64,000 nt of DNA from Emiliania huxleyi CCMP1516 (GCF_000372725.1 NW_005201091.1:152306-216305); one strand, 5' to 3'; numbered from the stretch's first letter, positions 10,201 through 19,659 are shown. The notes: generated by a model not told the origin, from the sequence alone. Program-made: numbers and translations.

Positions 10201-10443
10201 CCTCCGTCTCGATGGCGCGCCGCTGCAGCCCCGGACCTTTGCTCGCCCTCGCGCGACACTGCTGTTACTCGCGAAGGAGTTTCTGTCTTCTAGGCGCTGC
10301 TGCAGTCGTACCTGCTCGTCTGGCGCCACTCGGCGGAGCAGGCGTGCGAGGGCGCGGCAGAGCTGGCCACTGGGGTGGCGCAGGCGAGGGACGCGCGCGC
10401 GATGCGGCCGCGGCCGCCGCCGAGGGAGGCAAAGGGCGGGTAG
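7223..10443 (+). CDS. BCS1-type AAA ATPase (mitochondrial Rieske-protein translocase family)
   Basis: BCS1 proteins sit in the mitochondrial inner membrane and translocate the folded Rieske iron-sulfur protein into complex III. The spliced reading shows the BCS1 N-terminal region ([13 protein letters not shown]), [18 protein letters not shown], Walker [10 protein letters not shown], Walker [12 protein letters not shown], the [11 protein letters not shown] segment and [17 protein letters not shown], in the family's order. Introns as read: 7705-7950 (GT), 8066-8245 (GC), 8305-8580 (GT), one near 8692-8884 with no GT or GC at the expected junction, 8939-9110 (GC), 9201-9405 (GC), 9498-9585 (GC), 9708-10051 (GC), 10216-10293 (GC). 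Most begin with a copy of the downstream exon. Stop TAG 10441-10443. The Gly-rich run (about 7513-7570) in exon 1 is unusual for the family. Confidence 0.88.
8074..8220 (+). repeat. 24-bp tandem repeat in BCS1 intron 2
   Basis: About six near-identical 24-bp units (GACACGTCGCCGCGACCTTT plus CCGA) fill the intron 8066-8245. The intron starts with a copy (GCGCGCGCCGACTCGAAGCG) of the exon that follows it (GCGCACGCCGACTCGAAGCG). Intron 3 (8305-8580) continues with related GACACTTCCGA and GACACCTCCGA units. Confidence 0.9.
8840..9030 (+). repeat. ATCTCCCC-type minisatellites in BCS1 introns 4 and 5
   Basis: Runs of CATATCTCCC and AGATCTCCCC units with about 10-bp period flank the exon carrying [12 protein letters not shown]. 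Intron 5 also holds an internal copy (about 9029-9060) of the CTGCTGCACGGCCCGCCCGG block that spans the exon junction, so exon sequence is present three times. Confidence 0.85.
9711..10045 (+). repeat. 10-bp minisatellites in BCS1 intron 8
   Basis: Roughly ten units of GACCCGCCAT are followed by GGCCCGAGAG units, GGCCCGAGGT units and GGACCCGAGA units, all 10 bp long. The first unit type equals part of the exon following the intron (CCCCGCCATGATCCG), so the array seems to have been seeded from duplicated exon sequence. Confidence 0.9.
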
Positions 10444-10728
10444 TGCCGGGCCGTTGCGGTCCTGTTGGGGGGGGATGGCCATGCCAGTGCGCCCACCGCC
10501 GGCTCGGGGTTCGAGGGGGCGAGGCCTCCTCGAGCTCTCCCAGCAGCAGCACCCGCCCAGAGGCGTATGGTCAGAGCACAGAGGCGGCTGCTTTACGATT
10601 TCGTTTCTTTCAAAAGAATCGCCGCGTCGGACGCCCGCGACACGTGTCGCCGATACTTCACGATATTCGAGAGACTCCGCTCATTCGAGACGCGTCTCAC
10701 CTAAAGTAAACTCGGTAGAGTGGGGAGT
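10444..10728. other. Short intergenic gap between convergent genes
   Basis: Separates the BCS1 stop from the stop of the first RCC1 gene. No feature recognised; it should contain both transcript ends. Confidence 0.4.
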
Positions 10729-12165
10729 TCACGGCTCTCCGCCGCTGGCGTCGCGCGCCTCGATCTTCTTGGGCAGCAGCTGGTTCGACAGGTCCTCTCC
10801 GTGGCCCAAGCTGCCTTGCCCTCCCCAGCCCCAGCTCCAGACGCCGCCGTCGGCGGTGAGGGCGAGGCTGTGGAAGCCTCCAGCCGACACAGCGACGACG
10901 CGCTGGCCGGTCAAGGCCTCGACCTTCTTCGGCAGCAACTGGTCCTGCTCGTCGCCGTGGCCCAGCTCGCCGAAGCCTCCATAGCCCCAGCTCCAGACGG
11001 CACCGTCGGCGGTGATGGCGAGGCTGTGGAGCTCTCCAGCCGAGACAGCGACGACGCGGTGGCCGGTCAAGACTTCGACCTTCTTCGGCAGCAGCTGGTT
11101 CTGCTGGTCGCCGTGGCCCAGCTGGCCAAAGCCAAAGCCCCCCTCGCCCCAGCTCCAGACACTGCCGTCGGCGGTGAGGGCGAGGCTGTGCAGACCTCCC
11201 GCCGACACGGCGACTACGCGCCGCCCAGCAAAGGCCTCGACCTTCTTGGGCAGCAGCTGGCTCTGCGTGTCGCCGTGGCCCAGCCTGCCAAGGGCTCCAT
11301 TGCCCCAGCTCCAGAGGGCGCCGTCAGCGGTGATGGCGAGGCTGTGCTCGCATCCAGCCGACACAGTGACGACGCGCCGCCCTGCCAAGGCCTCGATCTT
11401 CTTCGGCAGCAGCTGGTGCTGCTCGTCGCCGTGGCCCAGCTTGCCGAAGATTCCACCGCCCCAGCTCCAGACGGCGCCGTCGGCGGCAAGGGCGAGGCTG
11501 TGGCGCTCTCCAGCCGCCGCAGCGATGACGCTCTTGCCCGCCAAGGCCTCGATCTTCTTCGGCTGCCACTGGCTCTGCCGGTCGTCGTGGCCCAGCCTGC
11601 CGAATTCTCCATGGCCCCAGCTCCAGACAGCTCCGTCGGCGGTGATGGCGAGGCTGTGCCCGCCTCCCGCCGACACACTCACTGCACACTCACCCAGCGT
11701 CGACGTAAGGCGGGTCGGGGTGTTGAGCCGCGTCACGCCCTCGCCGTGGCCAAGGAGGCCTGGGTCGTGATTCGCACTGCCGCACGACGAGAGCCGCCCC
11801 TCGCCGTCGATGAAGAGGCTGTGCCGAGAACCTGCCGCAGCCCTCGCCGGCGGGTTGGACTCGCGTAGCAACGCCGAATAGCACAGCCACCGCAGGGGGC
11901 AGCCCTCGCCCTCTGGCAGCGCCGGCAGCTCGAAGCCGCGCTCCTGCGCCCACAAGCGGATGCCCTCCAGCGCGAGTGAGGCGTGGAAGAGCAGCGAGAC
12001 GGCCGCGACGCGAGCGATGTCGGCGGGGTCGCAGCGAGAGAGGGCGCGCACGAGGAGCTCCGTGGGGAGGTCGAGGAGGCGGGCGGGCGGCGGCGTGCCT
12101 GGCGAGGGGGCGGCGGTGGAGGCGGTGGCGAGGCGGCGCGAGCTGCGGCGCGGCGGGGTGGACAT
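10729..12165 (-). CDS. F-box-like / RCC1-repeat protein, copy 1
   Basis: 478 residues, one exon, ATG at 12163-12165. A basic, Ser/Pro-rich start is followed by an F-box-like helix pair (LLDLPTELLVRALSRCD, then IARVAAVSLLFHASL) and seven RCC1-type repeats of about 50 residues: one degenerate (LSSCGSANHDPGLLGHG) and six with WSWG...LGHG cores. Seven blades fit one closed beta-propeller. RCC1 propellers serve as Ran exchange factors or, more often in such fusions, as protein-binding scaffolds; an F-box next to a propeller suggests substrate selection for an SCF ubiquitin ligase, which is inference. The last repeat ends EARDASGGEP, unlike the other copies. Blade 3 has a QWQPKK variant of the usual QLLPKK. 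Confidence 0.8.
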   Translation of the reverse strand: MSTPPRRSSRRLATASTAAPSPGTPPPARLLDLPTELLVRALSRCDPADIARVAAVSLLFHASLALEGIRLWAQERGFELPALPEGEGCPLRWLCYSALLRESNPPARAAAGSRHSLFIDGEGRLSSCGSANHDPGLLGHGEGVTRLNTPTRLTSTLGECAVSVSAGGGHSLAITADGAVWSWGHGEFGRLGHDDRQSQWQPKKIEALAGKSVIAAAAGERHSLALAADGAVWSWGGGIFGKLGHGDEQHQLLPKKIEALAGRRVVTVSAGCEHSLAITADGALWSWGNGALGRLGHGDTQSQLLPKKVEAFAGRRVVAVSAGGLHSLALTADGSVWSWGEGGFGFGQLGHGDQQNQLLPKKVEVLTGHRVVAVSAGELHSLAITADGAVWSWGYGGFGELGHGDEQDQLLPKKVEALTGQRVVAVSAGGFHSLALTADGGVWSWGWGGQGSLGHGEDLSNQLLPKKIEARDASGGEP

Positions 12166-12239
12166 CGCGAGGAAAGAATTTCAAGTGCGACAGCGCGAGG
12201 AAAAGGAAAACACACCAGCCGGACATGTCGGAACCGTCC

Positions 12240-12540
12240 GACTATAGTGACTAGCACACCTCTGAGTCCCCAGAAACCCGAGGAGTCACACAGTCCACCT
12301 GTGTGATGCACGCCCTGTGAGCGGGGCGGGGTGCGCACTGTACCTCTGTGTTCGTGCGTTGCCCATCTCTACGGGAGATGACTGCTCTATTTATTTATTT
12401 ACAAGCACTCTTTGCCGCGCCTCGCAAGCCCGCGTCTGCCGCGAGGTCCGAGGAAAAGAAAAAAGCTTGCGAAGCAAAGGCAAAAGACTTTCCTCAGACG
12501 GGAATATGTACGTTTAAGAGCTACATACACGAAAAACGCT
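12240..12540. other. Intergenic between RCC1 copies 1 and 2
   Basis: Includes a TATTTATTTATTT stretch (about 12390) and a short polyadenylation-like AT-rich patch; no coding potential seen. Confidence 0.35.
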
Positions 12541-12845
12541 CCCACTATCTGTCTGGCACCTCCCCCACCGTCGAGGCGCCCTCCTCGAGCGGACCACCCC
12601 ACCAGAGGCGAATGCCTCACCCGGGCATGCTGCTGCGCCAGCGCGTGAGTCTCGCGCCCTGCAGCGGCCACGGGTCGTGCGTGATGCGGCCCACCCACAG
12701 GCCGGCCTCCCGCGGCATCACGGTGGAGCGGAGCAGCAGCCCCGCCTCGTTACCGCGCTCGACCAGGAGCCGGGGGCTCTGCCGGTTCGGCAGGGCCGTC
12801 GCAGATACCTGACTCGAGTGTTTTCGAGTATGGTCTAGATTGAGA
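12541..12845 (-). pseudogene. DUF2071-like C-terminal fragment, copy A
   Basis: The minus strand encodes, in short blocks, AGLWVGRITHDPWPLQGARL and WRSSM, which match the C-terminal region of DUF2071 (YqjF/COG3361) proteins (pattern G-W-HxPWPLQ-AR). It lies 14 bp beyond the stop of RCC1 copy 2, in the same direction, and recurs behind copies 3 and 4. The copy here lacks the ALVDHDAAPLVLYSPGVSG part that the other two keep, and it has no start or N-terminal half. I infer a gene remnant duplicated together with the RCC1 gene. Confidence 0.5.
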
Positions 12846-12858
12846 CGACTCGAAGAGT

Positions 12859-14277
12859 TCACGCTCCGCCGCGCGCCTCGACCTTCTTGGGCAGCAGCTG
12901 GTTCGACAAGTCCTCTCCGTGGCCCAAGCAGCCGTGTTCGCCCTGGCCCCAGGTAAAGACAGCGCTGTCGGCGGTGATGGCGAGGCTATGCGCGCCTCGA
13001 GCCGACACAGCGACGACGCGCTGGCCAGCCAACGCCTCGACCTTCTTGGGCAGCAGCTGGCGCTGCTCGTCGCCGTGGCCCAGCCTGCCAAAGCCTCCAG
13101 GGCCCCAGCTCCAGAGGGCGCCGTCAGCGGTGAGGGCGAGGCTGTGTTCGCCTCCCAACGACACAGCGACGACGCGCTGGCCAGCCAAGGCCTCGACCTT
13201 CTTGGGCAGCAGCTGGATCTGCTCGTCGCCGTGGCCCAAGCTGCCTCGCCCTCCATAGCCCCAGCTCCAGATGCCGCCGACGGCGGTGATGGCAAGACTG
13301 TGGAAGTACCCAGCCAGCACAGCGACGATGCAATGGCCAGCCAACGCCTCGACCTTCTTCGGCAGCAGCTGGCGCCGCTGGTCGCCGAGGCCCAACCGGC
13401 CATCGCCTCCATAGCCCCAGCTCCAGACGGCGCCGTCGGCGGTGAGGGCGAGGCTGTGTTCGTGTCCAGCCGACACGGCGACAACGCGCTGCTCAGCAAA
13501 GGCCTCGACCTTCTTCGGCAGCAGCTGGTTCTGCCTGTCGCCGTGGCCCAGCTTGCCGTAGTCTCCATCGCCCCAGCTCCAAACGGCGCCATCGGCGGTG
13601 AGGGCGAGGCTGTGGTACGCCCCAGCCGACACAGCGACGACGCGCTGGACCGCAAACGCCTCGATCTTCTTTGGCAGCAGCTGGAGCTGCACGTCGCCGT
13701 GGCCCAACCGGCCGTCGGGTCCATAGCCCCAGCTCCAGACGGCGCCGTCGGCGGTAAGGGCGAGGCTGTGGTATGCTCCTGCCGACACGCTCACGGCGCG
13801 CTCGCCCAACGTGGAAGGGAGGCGGGTCGGCGTGTTGAGCCGCGTCACGCCCTCGCCGTGGCCGAGGAGGCCTGGGCGGTCGGATGGCGCCGAGCCGCAC
13901 GACGAGAGCCGCCCCTCGCCGTCAATGAAGAGGCTGTGCCGAGCGCCTGCAGCCGCCCTCGCCGGCGGGTTGGACTCGCACAGCAGCGCAGCGAAGCACA
14001 GCCACCGCACGGCGCAGCCCTCGCCCTCTGGCAGCGCCGGCAGCTCGAAGCCGCGCTCTCGCGCCCACAAGCGGATGCCCTCTAGCGCGAGTGAGGCGTG
14101 GAAGAGCAGCGAGACGGCCGCGACGCGAGCGATGTCGAGGGGGCTGTTGCAGCGAGAGAGGGCGCGCAGGAGGAGCTCCGTGGGGAGGTCGAGGAGGCGG
14201 GTGGGCGGCGGCGTGTCTGGAGAGGGAGCGGCGGTGGAGGCAGAGGCGAGGCGGCGCGAGCAGCGGCGCGTGGACAT
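12859..14277 (-). CDS. F-box-like / RCC1-repeat protein, copy 2
   Basis: The family-conserved start is ATG at 14275-14277 (MSTRRCSRRLASAS); an upstream in-frame ATG at 14340 would add 21 residues not shared by other copies. F-box-like segment (LPTELLLRALSRCNSPLDIARVAAVS) has a one-residue insertion compared with copies 1, 3 and 4, shared with copy 5. Seven RCC1 blades follow, the last reading FTWGQGEHGCLGHGEDLSNQLL. The protein ends KVEARGGA. Function as for copy 1 is inferred from domain layout only. Confidence 0.8.
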   Translation of the reverse strand: MSTRRCSRRLASASTAAPSPDTPPPTRLLDLPTELLLRALSRCNSPLDIARVAAVSLLFHASLALEGIRLWARERGFELPALPEGEGCAVRWLCFAALLCESNPPARAAAGARHSLFIDGEGRLSSCGSAPSDRPGLLGHGEGVTRLNTPTRLPSTLGERAVSVSAGAYHSLALTADGAVWSWGYGPDGRLGHGDVQLQLLPKKIEAFAVQRVVAVSAGAYHSLALTADGAVWSWGDGDYGKLGHGDRQNQLLPKKVEAFAEQRVVAVSAGHEHSLALTADGAVWSWGYGGDGRLGLGDQRRQLLPKKVEALAGHCIVAVLAGYFHSLAITAVGGIWSWGYGGRGSLGHGDEQIQLLPKKVEALAGQRVVAVSLGGEHSLALTADGALWSWGPGGFGRLGHGDEQRQLLPKKVEALAGQRVVAVSARGAHSLAITADSAVFTWGQGEHGCLGHGEDLSNQLLPKKVEARGGA

Positions 14278-15340
14278 CGAGCAAGAAGAATTGCCCTTGC
14301 GGGGACTAAACCCCCGTAACAGATTTTGGCCCATGCGCATGCTCTTCCTCGTGCTCGCCGCGCGCTCGGGAGCCGGAGTGGCGGGGTCGGAGCTGCTGCA
14401 GCGGCGCGAGTGGCCGCGAGGGGTCGCGCTGGGGCTCTCCAGAGGGCGAGGCCACTACGCGGTGCTCGCGGCGGCGCACGGGGAAGCTTTGAGCAGTGCA
14501 GCGCCTCAGCAGCGCCTTCAAGCAGTGCAGCACAACGCCAGTGGCCTCTCTGGAGCTATGCGGCGGCTGGCGGGCCTGTGCGATGGCGCCGATCCGTGGG
14601 CTCGGGACGCGCAGTCGGCTCGCGGGCCGGTTGCCGAGTCAGCCTGGCTGGCGAGAAGCGCCAAGGCCTTCCCTGCATTCTGGGCGCTGCCCAGAAGTGC
14701 GCAGTACCTTTGCTGCGCCGACGGGCGGCCTCGATGCGGATTGCCGCGAGTGGCGTGGGAGCCTCCAGTGGTGCGGTCGTTGGTCAACACCGCGGCGCGC
14801 GCGCGCCGCGGGTGCTGCACAACAAGCGGAGTGCATGGGCGGGCGCTCGATCGCTTTCCGGCGCCCAACTTTGACTACCGATTGCCGCCAGTTATTATAA
14901 CCGGTGGGAGATCGTTTCTGCAGACGGAGGGATTCAACGCGGCGATAACTGCCCGAGACGTCCCTAACCTTTATTTATTTCTGCCCTGCTTCAGGAATCG
15001 GGGGCTCACTTCTTTCTTGCTTTGTGCAGGACGCAGGTCCTACCTTTGGGGACACGTAATTCCATCTATATGGTGGTGTCCCCCCCCCTTCACTCTTCCT
15101 TCCTCCGCCACCCCCCCGCCGCCGCCTCCCCCCCCGCCGCCCCCCTCTCCCCCGAAGACGAGACGGCGGCGAGGCCGCGGTCGAAGAAGTATAAGAGGGG
15201 AAGGCGGGCTCCGCAGCCGACGCCGGACCATCGGAAATCGAACAGGAGGGAGGACCGGGAGGAGAGGGGAGCCCCCTCGGATGGGGGGTGGGGAGATCGG
15301 GCGGAGGAGCCCTGAGTGGCGATGTCGGGTGAGAGTGTAC
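14278..15340. other. Long stretch without a recognised gene
   Basis: Contains GC-rich reading frames on both strands that share composition with 50170-50680 but no family I can name. 15000-15340 has CT-rich and C-rich simple sequence. A conserved gene is not evident. Confidence 0.35.
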
Positions 15341-15605
15341 GTCATGCTCGTGTCTAGTGTCTGGTGTTTACTAGCTCCGAGTAGAGGGGGCGTTCCGCCG
15401 CTAGGGGACACCCAAAGCGCAGAACCAACCCTCGGAGACCCGTGTTTACTTTAAGGCCCTTGCCCTGCGAACGCGCACCCCCGGGGCTAGGGCTCTCTTG
15501 CCCGCAACCCGATGCCAATCATCCGGCCCGCTGGGTGCGCTTCTGAGCTCCCCGGCCCTGGATGTGCGGTTGATGACTGCACTCCAAGTGCTCCAAGTGC
15601 GTGTG
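15341..15605 (-). repeat. Dispersed repeat B, inverted copy
   Basis: Matches 16888-17340 and 49716-49975 in reverse orientation. Shared landmarks, read on the minus strand, are CACTTGGAGCACTTGGAGTG, CATCCAGGGCCGGGGAGCT, GCCGGATGAT and CCCTCTACTCGGAGCTAGTA. Class unknown; no coding frame and no clear terminal inverted repeat. Confidence 0.75.
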
Positions 15606-16091
15606 TTTTCTTTCTTTCTTTCTGATTGCCTGCAAGAGAGAGTGGACCTGAGCAACGATATGACTTGGCGGCAAATGATCGGAGTGGGAGTCAGAAATGT
15701 GGTCCTTGCGCGAGGGGAGCTCGATAGACTCGAGGGGCCAGGATATGCAGCAAGGAGGGCGGAGCTGCGCCGAAAGGCGAAAGAAGCCGAGAGAACAAGG
15801 GAACGGCAGGCGGCGGCGGCGCAGGACGAGGCAGAAGAGAATGACGCGACAGAGGAGGAAGTGACAAGGGAGAGAACGACGAGAGTGGGACGGCCGCGAG
15901 GTGGCATGAAGGTTGCAGCGAGAAGCGGCGAGAGACTGCGAAAAGAGATAGGAAGAGGCAGACTCCCTAGGGTGGGCGACGGCTAGCGCATCACACCCCT
16001 CTCCTTAAAATCCCTGTGTGGTGGCGGCGTGCCGTCCTCCCATCCCTCCCTTGGGTTGTCTGTTTTCTTTCTTTCTTTCTGATTGCCTGCA
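15606..16091 (+). mobile_element. 3'-anchored dispersed element T, copy 1
   Basis: It contains a frame whose end reads MTWRQMIGVGVRNVVLARG ... GRPRGGMKVAARSGERL and stops in GACGGCTAG, then a conserved tail (GCGCATCACACCCCTCTCCT, TTAAAATCCCTGTGTGGTGG, GTGCCGTCC) running into (TTTC)n. Other copies lie at 16455-16880, 21595-21720, and on the minus strand at 24957-25029, 26590-26720, 44105-44640, 49508-49715 and 50750-51170. A TTTC-rich 29-bp sequence ending GATTGCCTGCA occurs at both ends of this copy, which could be a target duplication. The shared 3' end, variable 5' ends and simple-repeat tail suggest target-primed retroposition. I do not recognise the encoded protein family. Confidence 0.6.
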
Positions 16092-16454
16092 CGCTAGTCG
16101 CTACCCGCACTCACGGACTCCATACCCGAAAGAAAGAGAAGGGAGCTCGCGGGAGAGGTGACGAGTGAACTACAGGTAGTGGGGAAGGCAGCCTCGACTG
16201 CCATACAGACATGGATGCGAAACAACGACAAGACCACAAGGCACGGGCAGAGGAACGAGAGAAGAACATAGGGTGGATGAAGCGCCTGTTCACGGCATGG
16301 AGGGTGAGCCACGCCGAACGTACCGAACGTAGAGCCCGAGCGGAAGGCAGCGGGGGAAGACGACTCCGAGGAGGACGAACCAGTGGAAATCCCGTTGTCA
16401 GCCGTCACGATGCACCCGAAGGGGACCCCAGCGCCGGCATCATCCGTGAAGGCA

Positions 16455-16880
16455 CAAGTGTTCGAAGAGAGAGTGGACCTGAGCAACGATATGACTTGGC
16501 GGCAAATGATCGGAGTGGGAGTCAGAAATGTGGTCCTTGCGCGAGGGGAGCTCGATAGACTCGAGGGGCCAGGATACGCCGCGAGGAGGACGGAGTTGCG
16601 CCGAAAGGCGAAAGAAGCCGCGAGAACAAGGGACCGGCAGGCGGCGGCGTCACAGGACGAGGCAGAAGAGAACGACGCGACAGAGGAGGAAATGACGAGG
16701 GAGAGAACGACGAGAGTGGGACGGCCGCGAGGTGGCATGAAGGTTGCAGCGAGAAGCGGCGAGAGACTGCGAAGAGAGATAGGAAGAGGCAGACTCCCTA
16801 GGGTGGGCAACGGCTAGCGCATCACACCCCTCTCCTTAAAATCCCTGTGTGGTGGCTGCGTGCCGTCCTCTCCTTCATTC
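16455..16880 (+). mobile_element. Element T, copy 2
   Basis: Nearly the same coding tail and 3' sequence as the copy at 15606-16091, from the GTGGACCTGAGCAACGATAT block onward. It diverges after GTGCCGTCCTC and lacks the TTTC tail. The upstream stretch 16092-16454 may be further 5' element sequence, since 44560-44640 (minus) also carries its CATGCACCCGAAGGGGACC-like part. Confidence 0.6.
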
Positions 16881-16887
16881 TCATTGC

Positions 16888-17420
16888 GCACTTGGAGCAC
16901 TTGGAGTGCAGTCGGTAGCCTCACATCCAGGGCCGGGGAGCTAAGAAGCGCACCCAGCGGGCCGGATGATCGGGATCGGGTTACGGGCTAGAGAGCCCTA
17001 GCCCCGGGGGTGCGCGGTCGCAGGGCCTAACACGTCTCCGAGGGATAGTTCCGTGTACCGGGTTACCCCTTAACTGCAGAACGCACCCTCTTCCTCGACC
17101 GTGGGGGGGGGTGCGCGTTCGCAGGGCCATAACACGGGTCTCCGAGGGTTGGTTCTGCGCTCCGGGGTTCCCCCAGCGGCGGAATTTTTCCCTCGCGCTG
17201 TGGGTCCCCCTAGCTGCGGAACGCCCCCTCTACTCGGTCTCGGAGCTAAAGAATACTCTCCGAGGGTTAGCCCCGCGTACCAGGTTTCCCCTTAACTGCA
17301 AGGACGCCCCCTCTAGCTCTACTCGGAGCTAGTGATGTACGTGATACGGGAATACGTACCGCCCCCACGCAGTACCTACACTAATCGACGAGAATACAAG
17401 AATACGCAGCTGCGAGACGC
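16888..17420 (+). repeat. Dispersed repeat B, direct copy
   Basis: Starts at CACTTGGAGCACTTGGAGTG and runs through a GGGTGCGCG-TTCGCAGGGC block that is repeated internally three times with changes, then the CTACTCGGAGCTAGTGA block and an AATACGAGAATACG-type region. It matches 49716-50100 over most of its length. Confidence 0.7.
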
Positions 17421-17584
17421 CTTACTCGAAGATAATACGAGAATACGTAGCTGCAAGGCACCTGTCGAGCAGCTTCCGCGGCGAGCAGCTTACTTGAGGC
17501 GGCGAGGGTGGAGGCGAAGGCGAGGGAGGAGGCGGCGAGGGAGGAGACGGCAAAAGGGAGGCGCACTCTTTTTCTTTCTTTCTT

Positions 17585-17640
17585 TTACTAGGCACGGGAC
17601 TTGCGCGCACTGGCACTCACGCAGGTACACCAAAAGAAGG
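17585..17640 (+). repeat. Short interspersed sequence S
   Basis: GGCACGGGACT followed by GCGCACTGGCACTCACGCAG and GTACACCA. Related copies: 21718-21765, 35640-35715, 49375-49425 (plus) and 51190-51275 (minus), with weaker traces at 19600-19635, 7130-7170 and 44075-44110. Several sit 5' of an RCC1 gene. The CAG/GTACACC junction resembles paired splice signals. Confidence 0.6.
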
Positions 17641-17649
17641 CCTTTCCTA

Positions 17650-18045
17650 AGAAAAACGCCCCCACTGTTTGTCTGGCACCTCCCCCACCGTCGAGGCGCC
17701 CTCCTCGAGCGGACCCCACCAGAAGCGAATGCCGCTCACGCCAGGTGAGTAGAGCACGAGCGGCGCGGCGTCGTGGTCGACGAGCGCGCCGGGCAGGCCT
17801 GGCACCGCATCCAGCATGCTGCTGCGCCAGCGCGTGAGTCTCGCGCCCTGCAGCGGCCACGGGTCGTGCGTGATGCGGCCCACCCACAGGCCGGCCTCCC
17901 GCGCCATCACGGTGGAGCCGGAGCAGCCGAGCCCCGCCTCGTTGTACCGCTCGACCAGGAGCCGGCGGCTCTGCCGGTTCGGCAGGGCCGTCGCAGATAC
18001 CTCACTCGAGTGTTTTCGAGTATGGTCTAGATCGAGACGACTCGA
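17650..18045 (-). pseudogene. DUF2071-like C-terminal fragment, copy B
   Basis: Encodes LLVERYNEAGLG, GLWVGRITHDPWPLQGARL, LPGALVDHDAAPLVLYSPG and IRFWWGPLEEGAST in one minus-strand frame. The order and motifs match the C-terminal part of DUF2071/YqjF proteins. The longest of three copies and the best evidence for the family. It begins a few bases beyond the stop of RCC1 copy 3 and has no visible start or upstream half; expression is unknown. Confidence 0.55.
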
Positions 18046-18050
18046 AGAGT

Positions 18051-19472
18051 TCACGCTCCGCCGCGCGCCTCGATCTCCTTGGGCAGCAGCTGGTTCGACA
18101 GGTCCTCTCCGTGGCCTAGGCAGCCGGTCTCGCCCTTGCCCCACGTAAAGACAGCGCCATCGGCGGTGAGGGCGAGGCTGTGGAAGCCTCCAGCCGACAC
18201 AGCGACGACGCGCTGGCCAGCTAAGGCCTCGACCTTCTTGGGCAGCAGCTGGTCCTGCTGGTCGCCGTGGCCCAACCGGCCTCGCTCTCCATAGCCCCAG
18301 CTCCAGACACTGCCGTCGGCGGTGAGGGCAAGGCTGTGCGACCCTCCAGCCGAGACCGCGACGACGCGCTGGTCAGCCAAGGCCTCGAGCTTCGTGGGCA
18401 GCAGTTGCTGCTGCGTGTCGCCGTGGCCCAACAGGCCTTGCCCTCCGCAGCCCCAGCTCCAGACGTCGCCGTTGGCGGTGAGAGCGAGGCTGTGCAAGAG
18501 TGAAGCAGACACAGCAACGACTCTCTGCCCTGCCAAGGCCTCAATTCTCATGGGCAGCGACTGGATCTGCTCGTCGCCGTGGCCCAGCTTGCCATAGCCT
18601 CCCTCGCCCCAGCTCCAGACAACGCCGTCGGCGGTGAGGGCGAGGCTGTGTTCGCCTCCAGCCGACACGGCGACGACGCGCTGCCCCGCCAAGGCCTCGA
18701 CCTGCTTTGGCAGCAGCTGGTGCTGCTCGTCGCCGTGGCCCAGCTTGCCGTAGTCTCCATCGCCCCAGCTCCAAACCGAGCCATCGGCGGTGAGGGCGAA
18801 GCTGTGGAAGTCCCCAGCCGACACAGCGATGACGTGCTGACTCGCCAAGGCCTCGACCTCCTTGGGCAGCAGCTGGTCCTGCTGGTCGCCGTGGCCCAGC
18901 TTGCCAAAGGCTCCATGGCCCCAGCTCCAAACAGCCCCGCTGCCGGTGAGGGCGAAGCTGTGGAAATCTCCAGCCGCCACGCTCACGGCGCGCTCACCGC
19001 CCAGCGTGGAGGGGAGGCGGGTCGGCGTGTTGAGCCGCCTCACTCCCTCACCATGGCCAAGGAGGCCTGGGGCGTGATCCGCATTGCCGCACGACGAGAG
19101 CCGCCCCTCGCCGTCGATGAAGAGGCTGTGCCGAGCGCCTGCCGCCGCCCTCGCCGGCGGGTTGGACTCGCGCAGCAGCGCAGCGAAGCACAGCCACCGC
19201 ACGGCGCAGCTCTCGCCCTCCGGCAGCGCCGGCAGCTCGAAGCCGCGCTCTTGCGCCCACAAGCCGATGCCCTCCAGCGCAAGCGAGGCGTGGAAGAGCA
19301 GCGAGACGGCCGCGACGCGAGCGATGTCGGCGGGGTCGCAGCGAGAGAGGGCGCGCAAGAGGAGGTCGGTGGGGAGGTCGAGGAGGCGGGCGGGCGGCGG
19401 CGTGTCTGGCGAGGGGGCGGTGGTGGAGGCAGAGGCGAGGCGGCGCGAGCGGCGGCGCGGCAGGCTGGACAT
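18051..19472 (-). CDS. F-box-like / RCC1-repeat protein, copy 3
   Basis: 473 residues from ATG 19470-19472 (MSSLPRRRSRRLAS). F-box-like start, then seven RCC1 blades; WSWG blades in order HGAFG, DGDYG, EGGYG, CGGQG, YGERG and terminal FTWGKGETG. Blades DGDYG-EGGYG-xGGQG-YGERG are shared in the same order with copy 4, so copies 3 and 4 are each other's closest relatives here, and both share the degraded SLLHSLALTANGDV blade. Upstream a (A)AAGAATTTTAC motif abuts the start as in other family members. Confidence 0.8.
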   Translation of the reverse strand: MSSLPRRRSRRLASASTTAPSPDTPPPARLLDLPTDLLLRALSRCDPADIARVAAVSLLFHASLALEGIGLWAQERGFELPALPEGESCAVRWLCFAALLRESNPPARAAAGARHSLFIDGEGRLSSCGNADHAPGLLGHGEGVRRLNTPTRLPSTLGGERAVSVAAGDFHSFALTGSGAVWSWGHGAFGKLGHGDQQDQLLPKEVEALASQHVIAVSAGDFHSFALTADGSVWSWGDGDYGKLGHGDEQHQLLPKQVEALAGQRVVAVSAGGEHSLALTADGVVWSWGEGGYGKLGHGDEQIQSLPMRIEALAGQRVVAVSASLLHSLALTANGDVWSWGCGGQGLLGHGDTQQQLLPTKLEALADQRVVAVSAGGSHSLALTADGSVWSWGYGERGRLGHGDQQDQLLPKKVEALAGQRVVAVSAGGFHSLALTADGAVFTWGKGETGCLGHGEDLSNQLLPKEIEARGGA

Positions 19473-19659
19473 CGCGAAGAAAAGAATTTTACAACACCCT
19501 CATACTCCCTAGGGTGGTCCTGGGCACTCTAGGGGAGCGCTAGAACACTTGGCGCCAAAGGGCGGGTTGGGGCGGGTTAAGTGAACGAGGGCTAGCCTCT
19601 CGCACAACACTGGGCACGGGACTGGCGCGAAGAAGAAGGAAAGAAAACATCGCGTGTCC

